A DNA stretch of 64,000 bases from Flavobacterium sp. J372 (GCF_024699965.1 NZ_JAJOMZ010000004.1:248001-312000); one strand, 5' to 3'. Positions 35,822 through 45,825 are shown, counted from the stretch's first letter. The notes: a model not told the origin generated them from the sequence alone. Translations and numbers: made by a program.

Positions 35822-36325
35822 ATGATAACAACTTTATTTTACATCCTTTCGGCCATCACGCTTGCTACCGCATTCCTTACCATTTTCAGCAAGAACCCTA
35901 TTCACAGCGCTATTTACCTTGTGCTTTGCTTCTTCTCAGTTGCAGGGCATTATCTTATGTTCAATGCGCAGTTCCTTGCCATCGTACACGTAATCGTTTA
36001 CTCGGGGGCCATTATGATACTGATGCTCTTCACGATAATGCTCATGAACCTCAATAAAGAAGACGAGCGTAATAAATCATTGCTTTCGCGCCTTGCTGCG
36101 GTGGGCTCGTTCTGCCTTGTGGCGCTTGTGCTTTTAGCGGCATTTATTAAAGGGCAGAGACAGCATGAGTACCAGGTATCGGGTGAAGATTTCCAGTCGA
36201 TCAAAGTATTGGGTCAGGTACTCCTTAATGATTACATGGTACCGTTTGAATTCGCTTCAGTATTGCTGCTTGTATCAATGATAGGCGCGGTATTGCTTTC
36301 TAAAAAAGAACATATTAATAATTAG
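35822..36325 (+). CDS. nuoJ: NADH-quinone oxidoreductase subunit J
   Basis: 167 residues from ATG 35822, one base after the nuoI stop; an in-frame start at 35777 lies inside nuoI. Five membrane helices with VYSGAIMILMLFTIMLMNL, the family's helix-3 region with the pi-bulge glycine. Membrane-arm subunit. Confidence 0.94.
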   Translation: MITTLFYILSAITLATAFLTIFSKNPIHSAIYLVLCFFSVAGHYLMFNAQFLAIVHVIVYSGAIMILMLFTIMLMNLNKEDERNKSLLSRLAAVGSFCLVALVLLAAFIKGQRQHEYQVSGEDFQSIKVLGQVLLNDYMVPFEFASVLLLVSMIGAVLLSKKEHINN

Positions 36326-36326
36326 T

Positions 36327-36647
36327 ATGGAAAATATATTACAGGAAATAGGTATTGACAACTACATTTACCTGAGCACTCTGCTATTTTGCGTGGGTGC
36401 GTTCGGGGTACTGTACCGCCGCAATGCCATTGTTATGTTCATGTCTATCGAGATAATGCTCAACGCGGTAAACCTGCTGCTTGTAGCATTCTCAACGTAT
36501 CACCAGGATGCTGCCGGGCAGGTTTTCGTATTCTTCTCTATGGCTGTTGCCGCTGCAGAAGTTGCTGTAGGCCTTGCTATACTTGTAGCCATTTACAGGA
36601 ACTTGGGCAATATTGATATTGACAATTTAAAGAAACTAAAAGGATAA
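36327..36647 (+). CDS. nuoK: NADH-quinone oxidoreductase subunit K
   Basis: 106 residues, three helices. FMSIEIMLNAVNLLLVAFS carries the conserved Glu of the proton path; AAAEVAVGLAILV carries the second. One nt after nuoJ. Confidence 0.95.
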   Translation: MENILQEIGIDNYIYLSTLLFCVGAFGVLYRRNAIVMFMSIEIMLNAVNLLLVAFSTYHQDAAGQVFVFFSMAVAAAEVAVGLAILVAIYRNLGNIDIDNLKKLKG

Positions 36648-36653
36648 CCCCTG

Positions 36654-38532
36654 ATGGAGATAAATTTGGCTTTACTGTTACTTTTCGCCCCGTTTGCCGG
36701 GTTTTTACTTAATGTATTTTTCGGGAAAAAGCTTGGCCATGGCGCTGCCGGATGGCTTGGCACTGCTGCCGTAGCAACATCATTTGCTGTTACGCTGTAT
36801 TTTTTCCTTCAGGTGCTTGACACAAAAACAGGTATAGATATTACGCTTTTTGAGTGGATGCGCCTGGCTAACTTCCAGGTTGATTTCGGTTTCCAGCTTG
36901 ACCAGCTTTCACTGTTGTGGCTAATGTTTGTTACCGGCATCGGTACGCTTATACACATCTACTCTATCAGCTATATGCACGATGATGAGAACATGCACAA
37001 GTTCTTTGCTTACCTTAACCTGTTTGTTTTCTTTATGATCACGCTGGTAATGGGCAGCAACCTGCTTATTATGTTCATAGGCTGGGAAGGTGTTGGGCTA
37101 TGCTCATACCTGCTTATCGGGTTCTGGTATAAAAACCAGGATTACAATGATGCTGCCAAGAAAGCCTTCATTATGAACCGTATTGGTGACCTCGGTTTCC
37201 TTATCGGGATATTCATCCTTGGCTACCTTTTTCAACAGCGTTGATTACACAACGATAAGAACCGCCATTGAAAGCGGACAACAAATTGATATGATGTGGC
37301 TGAGCGCCGCTGCACTATGCCTTTTCATAGGCGCGTGTGGTAAGAGTGCACAGCTTCCGCTCTATACATGGCTGCCAGATGCGATGGCCGGCCCTACTCC
37401 TGTATCGGCGCTTATTCACGCGGCAACGATGGTAACAGCGGGTATCTTCATGATTACGAGGATGAACTCTTTGTTTGACCTTGCACCTGATGTACAAAAT
37501 GTAATAGCCATTGTAGGTGCAATCACATCACTAGTGGCTGCCGCAATCGGGCTTGTACAAAACGACATCAAGAAAGTACTTGCCTACTCTACCGTATCAC
37601 AGCTTGGGCTTATGTTCCTTGCGCTTGGACTTGGCGCTTATGAGATAGCGGTTTTCCACGTTATCACACATGCGTTCTTTAAAGCATGTTTATTCCTTGG
37701 TTCTGGTTCAGTTATACACGCGCTTCATGGCGAGCAGGACATGCGCAACATGGGCGGGCTGAAAGGCTGGATGAAAATTACATTCATCACGTTCCTTATA
37801 TCAACCCTTGCTATTTCAGGATTACCTCCGTTTTCAGGATTCTTTTCTAAAGATGAAATTTTGATGACGGCATTCCATCATAATAAGGCATTATGGGTGA
37901 TAGCATCATTGGCATCGATAATGACGGCTTTCTATATGTTCAGGCTGCTGTACCTAACTTTCTTTAAAAGTTTCCGCGGAACTGAAGAGCTGAAACACCA
38001 CCTGCATGAGTCTCCCACATTAATTACATTCCCGCTTATTATTTTAGCAATACTTGCACTTGTAGGAGGGGCTATAAGCCTGCCGGGCAGCAGCTGGCTT
38101 AACCACTACCTGGCTCCCGTAATTGCAAAACCTGCAGTACATCACCATCTTGACACAACAGCCTATATGCTTATGGGTATTGCTGTAGTGGGCGCGCTTA
38201 TCGGTATCGGCATCGCTTACATGAAATACATCAAAAAAGGCGAAGTGCCGCCACAGGACAGCGAAATTGAAGGCGTACACAAAGTGCTTTACAATAAATT
38301 CTATGTTGATGAATTTTACATGGCAGTTATCGTGAAGCCAATTTATGCTATAGCATCTTTTGGTAAAAACGTGGTTGAAAGAGGTATTTCGGGGCTGGTG
38401 TTTGGCACCGGTAAGCTGGCAAACATGTTTGGCGACGAAGGCCGCACCATCCAGAACGGCAGCGTTGGCTTGTATCTTTTTGTATTTGTATTTGGCATTT
38501 GCTCTGTAGTGGCTTATGTGTTCTTAAAATAA
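36654..38532 (+). CDS. nuoL: NADH-quinone oxidoreductase subunit L (one frameshift)
   Basis: The reading frame breaks at the T5 run 37228-37232; with T4 the join reads GYLFNSVDYTT and gives a complete 625-residue antiporter-like subunit. Landmarks: FIGWEGVGLCSYLLIGFWY, NRIGDLGFLIGIF, GACGKSAQLPLYTWLPDAM, GPTPVSALIHAATMVTAGIF and STVSQLGLMFLALG. C-terminal lateral helix and final helix present (VFGICSVVAYVFLK). Distal proton channel of complex I. The break is probably a sequencing error. Confidence 0.92.
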
Positions 38533-38542
38533 TTTATACCTG

Positions 38543-39985
38543 ATGAACGTATCTATACTACTCATTATCTTATTAACGGGAGCTGTTGCAACGTATCTTG
38601 CAGGCAATAAATGGGCATCAAAAGTAGCCCTTCTTTTCAGCGTTGGTGCCTTTGCGGCAACCATAGCCACTACTTTAAGCTTTGTAAACGGTGAAGCAGT
38701 AAGCTATATCGCACTCTGGATGAAAACCCCCAAAATTTACCTGGCTTTCCAGGCAGACGGGCTGTCACTCGCCATGGCTTTGCTTACTACAGCATTAACA
38801 CCGCTTATCATTCTTTCAACCTTCAGGAATAATTTTGAGAACCAACGCTCGCTTTACGCACTTATACTGTTTATGGCATTTGCTATGGCCGGTACATTCC
38901 TTAGTGTTGACGGTTTTGTGTACTACATTTTCTGGGAACTTGCGCTTATACCAATATACTTCATAGCATTAATATGGGGCAACGGCAATGCGGAAGACAG
39001 AAAGAGAGCTATCGTGAAGTTCTTTATCTACACGTTTGCGGGTTCACTGTTCATGCTTGTATCTTTCATCTATCTATATACTCGCACAGGATCATTCTTA
39101 AATATAAGCCTGTACAGGGCATTCTTAACGCCTAACCAGCAGCTTTGGGTATTCCTGGGTTTCTTTGCGGCATACGCCATCAAGATTCCGCTCATACCAT
39201 TCCATACATGGCAGGCCAATACCTACCAAAAGGCTCCGGCTGTGGGTACCATGCTGCTATCGGGCATCATGCTGAAAATGGCGCTTTACAGCATTGTGCG
39301 CTGGCAGCTGCCTATAGCGCCGCTGGCCGCTAAAAACTATATGTACATTTTTGTAGGCCTTTCGATTGCAGGCGTGGTTTACGGTTCAATTGTGGCATTA
39401 AAGCAAAACAATATAAAAAAGCTTTTAGCCTATTCATCACTGGCACACGTTGGCCTTATTGCGGCTGGTATTTATACGCTTACTATTGACGGTATGCGGG
39501 GCGCTTTCCTACAGATGATTGCACACGGGTTTGTGGTTGTAGGCTTGTTTTATGTGGCTGATATCATTGAGCGCAGGTATAACACTCAGTCTATAGACGA
39601 GATGGGTGGCATCAGGAGCCAGTCGCCAAAGTTCACTTCGATGTTCATGATACTGGTGCTGGCATCGGTAGCGCTGCCGGGAACTTTCAACTTTATCGGT
39701 GAATTTGAACTGCTTTACAGCCTTGCACAAGCCAACATCTGGCTGGCCGTGATAGGAGGTACAACAATAATACTGGGAGCGTTCTACATGCTGAGGATGT
39801 TCCAGAGAGTGATGCTTGGCGAAACCAATGCAAGGATTTTTGCCGATGTTACGTTTGGTGAAGGCTTTGTGCTGGTAGCCATAATTGCGGTACTACTCGT
39901 TTTCGGACTTTACCCTAAGCCGATATACGATTTTGTGACGCCGGAACTCGTGCGCCTTTCAGAATATGTAAACCGATTTAATTAA
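38543..39985 (+). CDS. nuoM: NADH-quinone oxidoreductase subunit M
   Basis: 480 residues, about 14 helices. YYIFWELALIPIYFIALIWG carries the conserved helix-5 Glu; IPLIPFHTWQANTY and YSSLAHVGLIAAGIY match the antiporter family's channel. 10 nt after nuoL. Confidence 0.95.
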   Translation: MNVSILLIILLTGAVATYLAGNKWASKVALLFSVGAFAATIATTLSFVNGEAVSYIALWMKTPKIYLAFQADGLSLAMALLTTALTPLIILSTFRNNFENQRSLYALILFMAFAMAGTFLSVDGFVYYIFWELALIPIYFIALIWGNGNAEDRKRAIVKFFIYTFAGSLFMLVSFIYLYTRTGSFLNISLYRAFLTPNQQLWVFLGFFAAYAIKIPLIPFHTWQANTYQKAPAVGTMLLSGIMLKMALYSIVRWQLPIAPLAAKNYMYIFVGLSIAGVVYGSIVALKQNNIKKLLAYSSLAHVGLIAAGIYTLTIDGMRGAFLQMIAHGFVVVGLFYVADIIERRYNTQSIDEMGGIRSQSPKFTSMFMILVLASVALPGTFNFIGEFELLYSLAQANIWLAVIGGTTIILGAFYMLRMFQRVMLGETNARIFADVTFGEGFVLVAIIAVLLVFGLYPKPIYDFVTPELVRLSEYVNRFN

Positions 39986-40001
39986 GCCCTAAGATATAGA
40001 A

Positions 40002-41384
40002 ATGAATACATTAATAGCTATTGCAGGATTAGGCCTTATATGCCTTATAGCTGAAATCTTCAACTTAAGGAAAGCAATTGTACCGGTTACCATAATCGGG
40101 CTGCTTGCCGTTCTGGGCTTACCTTATATGAACATACCTGATGCAGGTACATTCAATAATATGATAATACAGGACAGTTACGGTAAAGCATTCTCCATGC
40201 TTTTTATTGTGCTGGCCATTTTCCTTATCGCATTGAGCCCTGATTTCCATAAAGAGCATAAACCAAAGATATCTGACTTTGTTGCCATAAAACTGTTCCT
40301 GCTTGCAGGCGCGGTGGCAATGGTTACTTTTGGCAACCTGGCCATGTTCTTTTTAGGGATAGAAGTGCTTTCAATTTCATTATATGTACTTGCAGCGAGC
40401 GAGCCGAAGAACATCCGCAGTAACGAAGCGGGTATGAAATATTTCCTTATGGGAGCGTTTGCTTCGGGAATCATTCTTTTCGGCATCGCATTGATTTACG
40501 GTGCAACGGGTTCATTTGACACGACTGAAATACTTAACTCTGCAGGAGCAAATAACTTCGGGATGCGTGAAAACATGCCAAACTGGTTCTTTATCGGCAT
40601 GGTGCTGCTTACCATCGGCCTGCTATTTAAAATAGCTGCTGTGCCATTCCATTTCTGGGCGCCCGATGTATATGAAGGATCGCCTGCACTTACTACAGCT
40701 ACCATGAGTACACTGGCTAAGATTGCTGCCATGGCCGCCTTCTTCAAGCTGATGCGCAGCATGAATATTACCGTACCGGGAGCGTATATGACTATTATAA
40801 GCGTTATTTCAATATTGTCTATGACCATAGGTAACCTTATGGCGCTGGTACAGGTGAATGTAAAGCGTATGCTGGCATTTTCAGGTATATCTCATGCGGG
40901 TTTTATGCTTATGGTATTCTTTAACCCTCCGGCTATGGCATCAACGCTGTTTTACTATGCGGCTGCCTATGCGCTTGCAGGTATTGCCGCCTTCTCTGTA
41001 GTGCTTTATGTCTCATCAAACACTAAAGATGAGAACATCTATAGCTTTAACGGCCTTGGAAAGACAAAACCCTTCATGGCTGCTGTACTTACACTGGCTA
41101 TGCTGTCAATGGGTGGTATACCGATACTTTCAGGCTTCTTCGCGAAATTCTTTCTGTTTACACATGTGCTGCGAACAGAACATATAGGGATTGTTATTGT
41201 AGCAGTGGTAAACTCTATCATAAGCATTGGCTATTACTTTAAGCTGATACTGGCCATGTATGGCAAAGAGCCTACAACCGAAATGCAAAAAGTACCGGTG
41301 GCCTATGGTGTTGTAGCAGCACTTTCAATTCTGCTGGTAATTGCATTGGGGCTTTACCCTTCTTACCTGCTGGATATGTTATAA
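40002..41384 (+). CDS. nuoN: NADH-quinone oxidoreductase subunit N
   Basis: 460 residues, about 14 helices. FLGIEVLSISLYVLAAS (helix-5 Glu), FKIAAVPFHFWAPDVYEG, FSGISHAGFMLMVFF. Third antiporter-like subunit and last gene of the operon; a strong terminator follows. Confidence 0.95.
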   Translation: MNTLIAIAGLGLICLIAEIFNLRKAIVPVTIIGLLAVLGLPYMNIPDAGTFNNMIIQDSYGKAFSMLFIVLAIFLIALSPDFHKEHKPKISDFVAIKLFLLAGAVAMVTFGNLAMFFLGIEVLSISLYVLAASEPKNIRSNEAGMKYFLMGAFASGIILFGIALIYGATGSFDTTEILNSAGANNFGMRENMPNWFFIGMVLLTIGLLFKIAAVPFHFWAPDVYEGSPALTTATMSTLAKIAAMAAFFKLMRSMNITVPGAYMTIISVISILSMTIGNLMALVQVNVKRMLAFSGISHAGFMLMVFFNPPAMASTLFYYAAAYALAGIAAFSVVLYVSSNTKDENIYSFNGLGKTKPFMAAVLTLAMLSMGGIPILSGFFAKFFLFTHVLRTEHIGIVIVAVVNSIISIGYYFKLILAMYGKEPTTEMQKVPVAYGVVAALSILLVIALGLYPSYLLDML

Positions 41385-41405
41385 AACTAAACTTACAAAT
41401 AATAG

Positions 41406-41431
41406 CCCACCGCACAAACGGTGGGTTTTTT
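41406..41431 (+). terminator. Terminator of the nuo operon
   Basis: CCCACCG pairs with CGGTGGG around a 6-nt loop, followed by T6. Confidence 0.9.
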
Positions 41432-41478
41432 ATATACTTTAACTAGCATGGTATTAATCTCAAAGCATGCTTTTTACT

Positions 41479-41486
41479 TAAATTTG
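41479..41486 (+). promoter_or_regulatory. -7 element of umuC operon, leaderless geometry
   Basis: TAAATTTG, an exact TAnnTTTG, ends 4 nt before the umuC ATG. A palindrome AGCATGCT lies just upstream near 41464-41471, a possible operator. Confidence 0.5.
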
Positions 41487-41490
41487 TACT

Positions 41491-42762
41491 ATGTATGCGC
41501 TGATTGACTGCAACAACTTCTATGTATCCTGTGAGCGGGTTTTCCAGCCGAAATGGCAGGGTAAACCTGTTGTGGTACTGTCTAATAATGACGGCTGCAT
41601 TATCTCGCGAAGCGAAGAAGCCAAAGCATTAGGCATAGGTATGGCAGTACCCGAATTTAAGATACGGCCATTGCTTAAGGAAAAAGGTGTCGGCGTGTTT
41701 TCATCAAACTATGCCCTGTACGGTGACCTTAGCAACCGCCTTATGAAAACCATGGAATACTTTACACCTAATGTAGAAGTGTACAGCATAGACGAAGCAT
41801 TTCTTGATTTTAACGGTATTACAGTTGAAAATTTTCATGACTACGGTTTGCAGATGCGTACACGTGCCCAAAAGTGGCTGAGCCTGCCTATTTGCGTTGG
41901 CATCGCCCCTACCCGTGTACTTGCAAAGGCTGCCAACCGGATAGCTAAAAAGTTTCAGGATACAACAAAAGGTGTATATGTTATGGACACCGACGAAAAG
42001 CGCCTGAAAGCCCTTAAATGGATGAAGATTGATGATGTGTGGGGCATTGGCTGGCGCACTGCCCGCAGGCTTAAGGCAAAGAATATTCTCACTGCTTATG
42101 ATTTTACCCAGCCATGGGCAGAAGCCATCGTAAAAAAAGAAATGGGTGTGGTGGGTACAAGATTAAAGTGTGAGCTGGAAGGCCAATCGGTACTTGGTCC
42201 CGACCCCATTGATATTGAAAAGAAAAGCATTGCTACAACAAGGAGTTTCCCTAAACAGCTTACAGATTATGACTTGTTGCGCGAGCGTGTATCGACCTTT
42301 GCCACAGTTACCGCAGAAAAACTGCGAAGGCAAAAATCGTGCTGCCAGACAGTTATAGTGATGATGGTGGCCGACAAGCATAATATTGATATACCGAAAT
42401 ATCATTATTCGCAGGCGATGGCGCTGCCCTTCCCTACCAATTCAGCCCTCACGATAAGCAATGCTGCCATAAAACTGATGAAAGATATCATGGACGACAC
42501 TGATACAGTAAAATTTAAAAAAGCAGGCGTTATAGTAAGCGACCTGATACCAGAAAACACTAGGCAATTCAATCTTTTTACAGATGAAGACCCACGGCAC
42601 CTGGCTATTATGAAAGCTATGGACAAAGTTAATGGAAAGATGGGTGACAGGGTTGTACGTTTGGGCGCACAGGCCAGAACAACCTGGGACATGAAGCAAG
42701 AGAAGCTTTCGCCGAGATACACTACGAGGTTTGACCAAATTCTAACAGTGCAATGCCGCTAG
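41491..42762 (+). CDS. umuC: Y-family DNA polymerase UmuC
   Basis: 423 residues. Catalytic carboxylates: Asp6 in YALIDCNNFYVSCERVF and Asp101-Glu102 in YSIDEAFLDF; helix-hairpin-helix region VWGIGWRTARRL (about 182-193); UmuC-type C-terminal domain with SDLIPENTRQFNLF. The catalytic part of Pol V-like translesion synthesis. Overlaps umuD by 10 nt, and the order umuC-umuD is the reverse of the E. coli operon. Confidence 0.93.
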   Translation: MYALIDCNNFYVSCERVFQPKWQGKPVVVLSNNDGCIISRSEEAKALGIGMAVPEFKIRPLLKEKGVGVFSSNYALYGDLSNRLMKTMEYFTPNVEVYSIDEAFLDFNGITVENFHDYGLQMRTRAQKWLSLPICVGIAPTRVLAKAANRIAKKFQDTTKGVYVMDTDEKRLKALKWMKIDDVWGIGWRTARRLKAKNILTAYDFTQPWAEAIVKKEMGVVGTRLKCELEGQSVLGPDPIDIEKKSIATTRSFPKQLTDYDLLRERVSTFATVTAEKLRRQKSCCQTVIVMMVADKHNIDIPKYHYSQAMALPFPTNSALTISNAAIKLMKDIMDDTDTVKFKKAGVIVSDLIPENTRQFNLFTDEDPRHLAIMKAMDKVNGKMGDRVVRLGAQARTTWDMKQEKLSPRYTTRFDQILTVQCR

Positions 42763-43199
42763 ATAAAGGAGATAAGCCAAAAATTACCTTCCTGCTGCCA
42801 GACTACGATAACGGGAAGCCCCAGCCTTTTATCACTGCCGGGATATCAGCCGGATTTGCATCGCCTGCGCAGGATTTTATGGAAGTGCGCATTGACCTTA
42901 ATCAAGTGCTTACAGATAATAAGCTCACTACTTTTTATATACGCGTTTCAGGTAATTCAATGACAGATGCCGGTATAGATAACGACGATATACTTGTTGT
43001 TGACCGAAGCCTCGAACCCCACGACGGCAAAATAGCCATATACCTGATTGATGGTGACTTTACCGTAAAGCGCCTGAAAGTTGAGAAAGACTGCATGTAC
43101 CTTATCCCGGAGAACAAGAATTATCAGCCCATAAAAGTAACTGAAGACAACCAATTTGTGATATGGGGAATTGTTACATACGTAATCAAAAAGATATAA
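42753..43199 (+). CDS. umuD: UmuD/LexA-like S24 peptidase
   Basis: 148 residues. Self-cleavage site Ala33-Gly34 in ISAGFASPA; nucleophile Ser69 in VSGNSMTDAGI; general base Lys106 in GDFTVKRLK. No N-terminal helix-turn-helix, so UmuD and not LexA. RecA-stimulated cleavage would yield UmuD', the partner of UmuC. recA lies 1.5 kb downstream. Confidence 0.9.
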   Translation: MPLDKGDKPKITFLLPDYDNGKPQPFITAGISAGFASPAQDFMEVRIDLNQVLTDNKLTTFYIRVSGNSMTDAGIDNDDILVVDRSLEPHDGKIAIYLIDGDFTVKRLKVEKDCMYLIPENKNYQPIKVTEDNQFVIWGIVTYVIKKI

Positions 43200-43214
43200 T
43201 TACAGCCATATAGC

Positions 43215-43819
43215 ATGCCGAGAAAAAATACTGCACAGCTTACTTTATTTCCCGAGACTAAATATGAATACCACGTATTTGTTTCTCCGCCAAAAAATGT
43301 CATTGAAGATGTAGCAGGCTTAAAAAATAAGCTGAAGAGCATGATTGGGATGGCGCCATACAATGAAACCCCGGCGCATATAACCCTTGCCGCATTTGAT
43401 GCATACGAATCGGCCGATGTAAAAGAAAATATCCGGAATGCAGTATCGGGTTTAAAAAGCTTTCCTATAAAGATTGAAGGATATGATACCTTTGCAAACA
43501 GCAACACTCTTCACCTTAAGGTAATTAACCCTGAAACTCTTGACGATATTGCTTTCAGCATAAAGTCACAAAAAAGGTTAGGAAACAGGCACGGCAAACC
43601 AGCATACTCGACCCTAAACGGCAAGTAAAGAGGCAACCGGTAATAACACCTCATATAACCATAGCGCGAAACATTCCCAATGATGATTACGGGCGTATAG
43701 GCGATTTTTCAGCTTTTGAGTATACTACGGAATGGCTTTGTGATAAAATCACTGTGAGGAGAAGAATTTGTGGCACTGAAAACAATTTCAAAGCTTACGC
43801 CGAAATCAAGCTGACATAA
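43215..43819 (+). CDS. 2'-5' RNA ligase-like 2H phosphoesterase (one frameshift)
   Basis: One A missing from the A6 run 43570-43575 truncates the frame; restoring it yields 201 residues with both 2H motifs: AHITLAAF (about 55-62) and PHITIARN (about 154-161). These His-x-Thr pairs form the active site of 2H phosphoesterases. The gene starts 15 nt after umuD, so it is likely part of the umuCD operon. Substrate unknown; 2',3'-cyclic phosphate or 2'-5' RNA bonds are typical. The break is probably a sequencing error. Confidence 0.8.
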
Positions 43820-43842
43820 AAAAAGCAGCTTATCAGCTGCTT
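43818..43842 (-). terminator. Terminator of the small lipoprotein pair
   Basis: AAGCAGCT and AGCTGCTT pair around TATC; on the minus strand the T-run follows. It abuts the stop of the convergent 2H phosphoesterase gene. Confidence 0.8.
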
Positions 43843-43860
43843 CAGTTCTATACTAAATCT

Positions 43861-44058
43861 CTACGGGCCCATTATTGTGTCAGGGTTTACCGTTGTAGTG
43901 TCCATTTGAGTTGATACAGATGTAGTATCAACTACGGTTGTATCTGTGTCAGGGCTCATTGCGTCTGTATTTTCCGCCTCTTTACTTTTGCAGGATGCAA
44001 GGCTTACAAGTAAAAATGCGCCTGCAAGTAGTCCGCTCTTTAAAAATGCTGCTTTCAT
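43861..44058 (-). CDS. Small Thr/Asp-rich lipoprotein
   Basis: 65 residues from MKAAFLKSG at 44058 (an ATG at 44067 adds three). Lipobox LVSLASC, then a short disordered tail rich in Asp and Thr (DTDTTVVDTTSVSTQMDTTT). No fold predicted. Two nt downstream of a similar small lipoprotein gene; probably a duplicated, low-complexity envelope peptide. Function unknown. Confidence 0.6.
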   Translation of the reverse strand: MKAAFLKSGLLAGAFLLVSLASCKSKEAENTDAMSPDTDTTVVDTTSVSTQMDTTTVNPDTIMGP

Positions 44059-44069
44059 ATTGTACAATT

Positions 44070-44312
44070 TTAAGGTACCTGGGTACCTGTGCTCATATTT
44101 TTGTCATCACGGTTGGTTTGGGTAACCGTGTCAGTTGCGGTCACTACAGTATCGCCTTCTTCAGGATCAGTACTGTTTTCATAGGTTTCTGATGTATCAG
44201 TCGTTTCTGTAGTTGTAGTTTCCGCATCTTTATTATCCTTGCAAGATGTCATAACCATTCCGCCAAGGAATAGCACAACAATGAAGATATTTTTTAAAAC
44301 TGTCTTTTTCAT
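44070..44312 (-). CDS. Small Thr/Asp-rich lipoprotein, upstream paralogue
   Basis: 80 residues. Signal peptide NIFIVVLFLGGMVMTSC with lipobox, then an acidic, Thr-rich tail (ETTTTETTDTSETYENS). Same design as its downstream neighbour, which it precedes by two nt plus stop. No known homologue or function; both are plausible because of the matching lipoboxes and a shared terminator. Confidence 0.62.
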   Translation of the reverse strand: MKKTVLKNIFIVVLFLGGMVMTSCKDNKDAETTTTETTDTSETYENSTDPEEGDTVVTATDTVTQTNRDDKNMSTGTQVP

Positions 44313-44427
44313 AACATTGTGGTTTAGTATTTACCTCAAAGTTAAGCCATTAAATGTTGGTGTTTTCCTATAGCTTTATTAAAGTTATGGTAATTGTAGT
44401 TACGGCTTAAAATAATCGTACAAATTA

Positions 44428-44458
44428 TTGCATGGCATTAAAAATTATGGTAATATTG
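44428..44458 (+). promoter_or_regulatory. Promoter of the CAU tRNA gene
   Basis: TTG at 44428-44430, a 20-nt spacer and TAATATTG at 44451-44458 (one mismatch), 13 nt before the mature tRNA. Confidence 0.55.
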
Positions 44459-44471
44459 CAACCTCAAAACC

Positions 44472-44545
44472 GGTCCTATAGCTCAGTTGGTTAGAGCACC
44501 TGACTCATAATCAGGTGGTCCCTGGTTCGAGCCCAGGTGGGACCA
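44472..44545 (+). tRNA. tRNA with CAU anticodon (Met, or Ile2 with lysidine)
   Basis: 74 nt. Acceptor GGTCCTA/TGGGACC, D arm AGCTCAGTTGGTTAGAGCA, anticodon stem CTGA/TCAG with loop CTCATAA (anticodon CAT), T loop TTCGAGC, discriminator A. CCA is not encoded. It is not the initiator, which lacks this acceptor pattern. Elongator Met and Ile2 (lysidine-modified) cannot be separated with certainty from the sequence alone. Confidence 0.95.
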
Positions 44546-44555
44546 CTGGTTTTAC

Positions 44556-44586
44556 AAGCCTTCACATTGTGAAGGCTTTTTTTTAT
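44556..44586 (+). terminator. Terminator of the tRNA gene
   Basis: AAGCCTTCAC pairs with GTGAAGGCTT around ATT, followed by T-run. Confidence 0.9.
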
Positions 44587-44609
44587 TCATTCCCTTTAAC
44601 TTTGTGCAA

Positions 44610-44646
44610 TAAAAAACAGAACCAACCCGAAAGTTGATTCTGTTTT
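44610..44646 (-). terminator. Terminator of recA
   Basis: On the minus strand AAAACAGAATCAAC pairs with GTTGGTTCTGTTTT, including G-U pairs, followed by T-run. Confidence 0.75.
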
Positions 44647-44671
44647 GATTTGTATGAACCAGTAAGAGATA

Positions 44672-45678
44672 TTACGCCATCTGTACTTTTATGGCTTCTT
44701 TTATCTTGTCTTCCAGTTCGTCTGCAAGTTCAGGGTTGTCTTTAATCAGGGCTTTTACCGCATCACGGCCCTGGCCAAGCTTGGTCTCGCCGTAGCTGAA
44801 CCATGAGCCCGATTTCTTGATGATTTCAAACTCTACCGCAAGGTCAAGTATCTCACCTGTCTTGCTTACACCTTCACCATACATGATGTCGAACTCAGCC
44901 GTTTTGAACGGCGGCGCCACTTTGTTCTTCACTACCTTAACCTTGGTACGGTTGCCCAGTACATTCTCACCGTCTTTAATTTGAGAAGCACGGCGTATAT
45001 CCAAGCGCACCGACGCATAGAACTTAAGCGCGTTACCACCTGTAGTAGTCTCCGGGTTACCGAACATCACGCCAATTTTCTCACGAAGCTGGTTGATGAA
45101 GAACACCGTACAATTGGTCTTGCTGATGGTAGCCGTCAGTTTTCGCAATGCCTGGCTCATAAGGCGGGCATGAAGTCCCATTTTTGAGTCGCCCATTTCA
45201 CCCTCGATTTCACTCTTTGGCGTAAGCGCCGCAACCGAGTCAATCACCACAATATCAATAGCGCCAGAACGGATAAGGTTTTCAGCAATCTCTAGCGCCT
45301 GCTCACCATTGTCCGGCTGCGAGATGATAAGGTTCTCTACATCTACATTCAGTTTTTTCTGCATAGCTGCGGTCAAACGCGTGTTCCGCATCAATAAAGG
45401 CAGCGATACCGCCCTGCTTTTGCGCTTCGGCAATGGCGTGCAGTGTAAGCGTGGTTTTACCTGATGATTCAGGCCCGTATATTTCTATTATCCTGCCGCG
45501 CGGATAGCCGTTAACACCAAGGGCAAGGTCAACCCCAAGCGAGCCTGAAGGTATGGCTTCCACCTCTTCCACGGCTTTATCGCCCAGTTTCATCACGGTA
45601 CCTTTACCGTATGATTTATCCAGTTTATCCAGCGTAAGCTGTAGTGCTTTTTAATTTTGCTTCTTTATCTGCGCTCAT
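44672..45678 (-). CDS. recA: Recombinase RecA (two frameshifts)
   Basis: As read the frame breaks twice: one extra base in the T6 run 45353-45358 and one in the T5 run 45648-45652. Removing both gives 334 residues starting [20 protein letters not shown], the normal RecA length. Walker A GPESSGKT at 68-75, [24 protein letters not shown] (Walker B), [20 protein letters not shown] (loop L2). Forms filaments on ssDNA, drives recombination and stimulates UmuD cleavage. A break in recA twice over is implausible in a living cell, which argues for sequencing error. Confidence 0.94.
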
Positions 45679-45695
45679 GTCTTTTCTATTTTGAG

Positions 45696-45725
45696 TAAAA
45701 GTATGATTTTGTTTTGATGAAGCAA
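45696..45725 (-). promoter_or_regulatory. Promoter of recA
   Basis: Minus strand: TTG (45723-45725), a 19-nt spacer and TACTTTTA (45696-45703), 17 nt before the ATG. No SOS-box-like dyad was recognised. Confidence 0.6.
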
Positions 45726-45825
45726 ATATAAGAAAATAATATTATAAAAGAAATATTTCTGAATTTTATTTTTTCCGTTATTATTATTTTTTATTATAAT
45801 TGTACATCACCTTAAATTTTTAGAA

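Noticed and set aside
37183..38532. A second, separate nuoL-like gene
   Set aside because: It is the 3' part of nuoL, shifted by one base in a T run.
45303..45596. A separate short recA-like gene
   Set aside because: It is the middle of recA between two single-base breaks.
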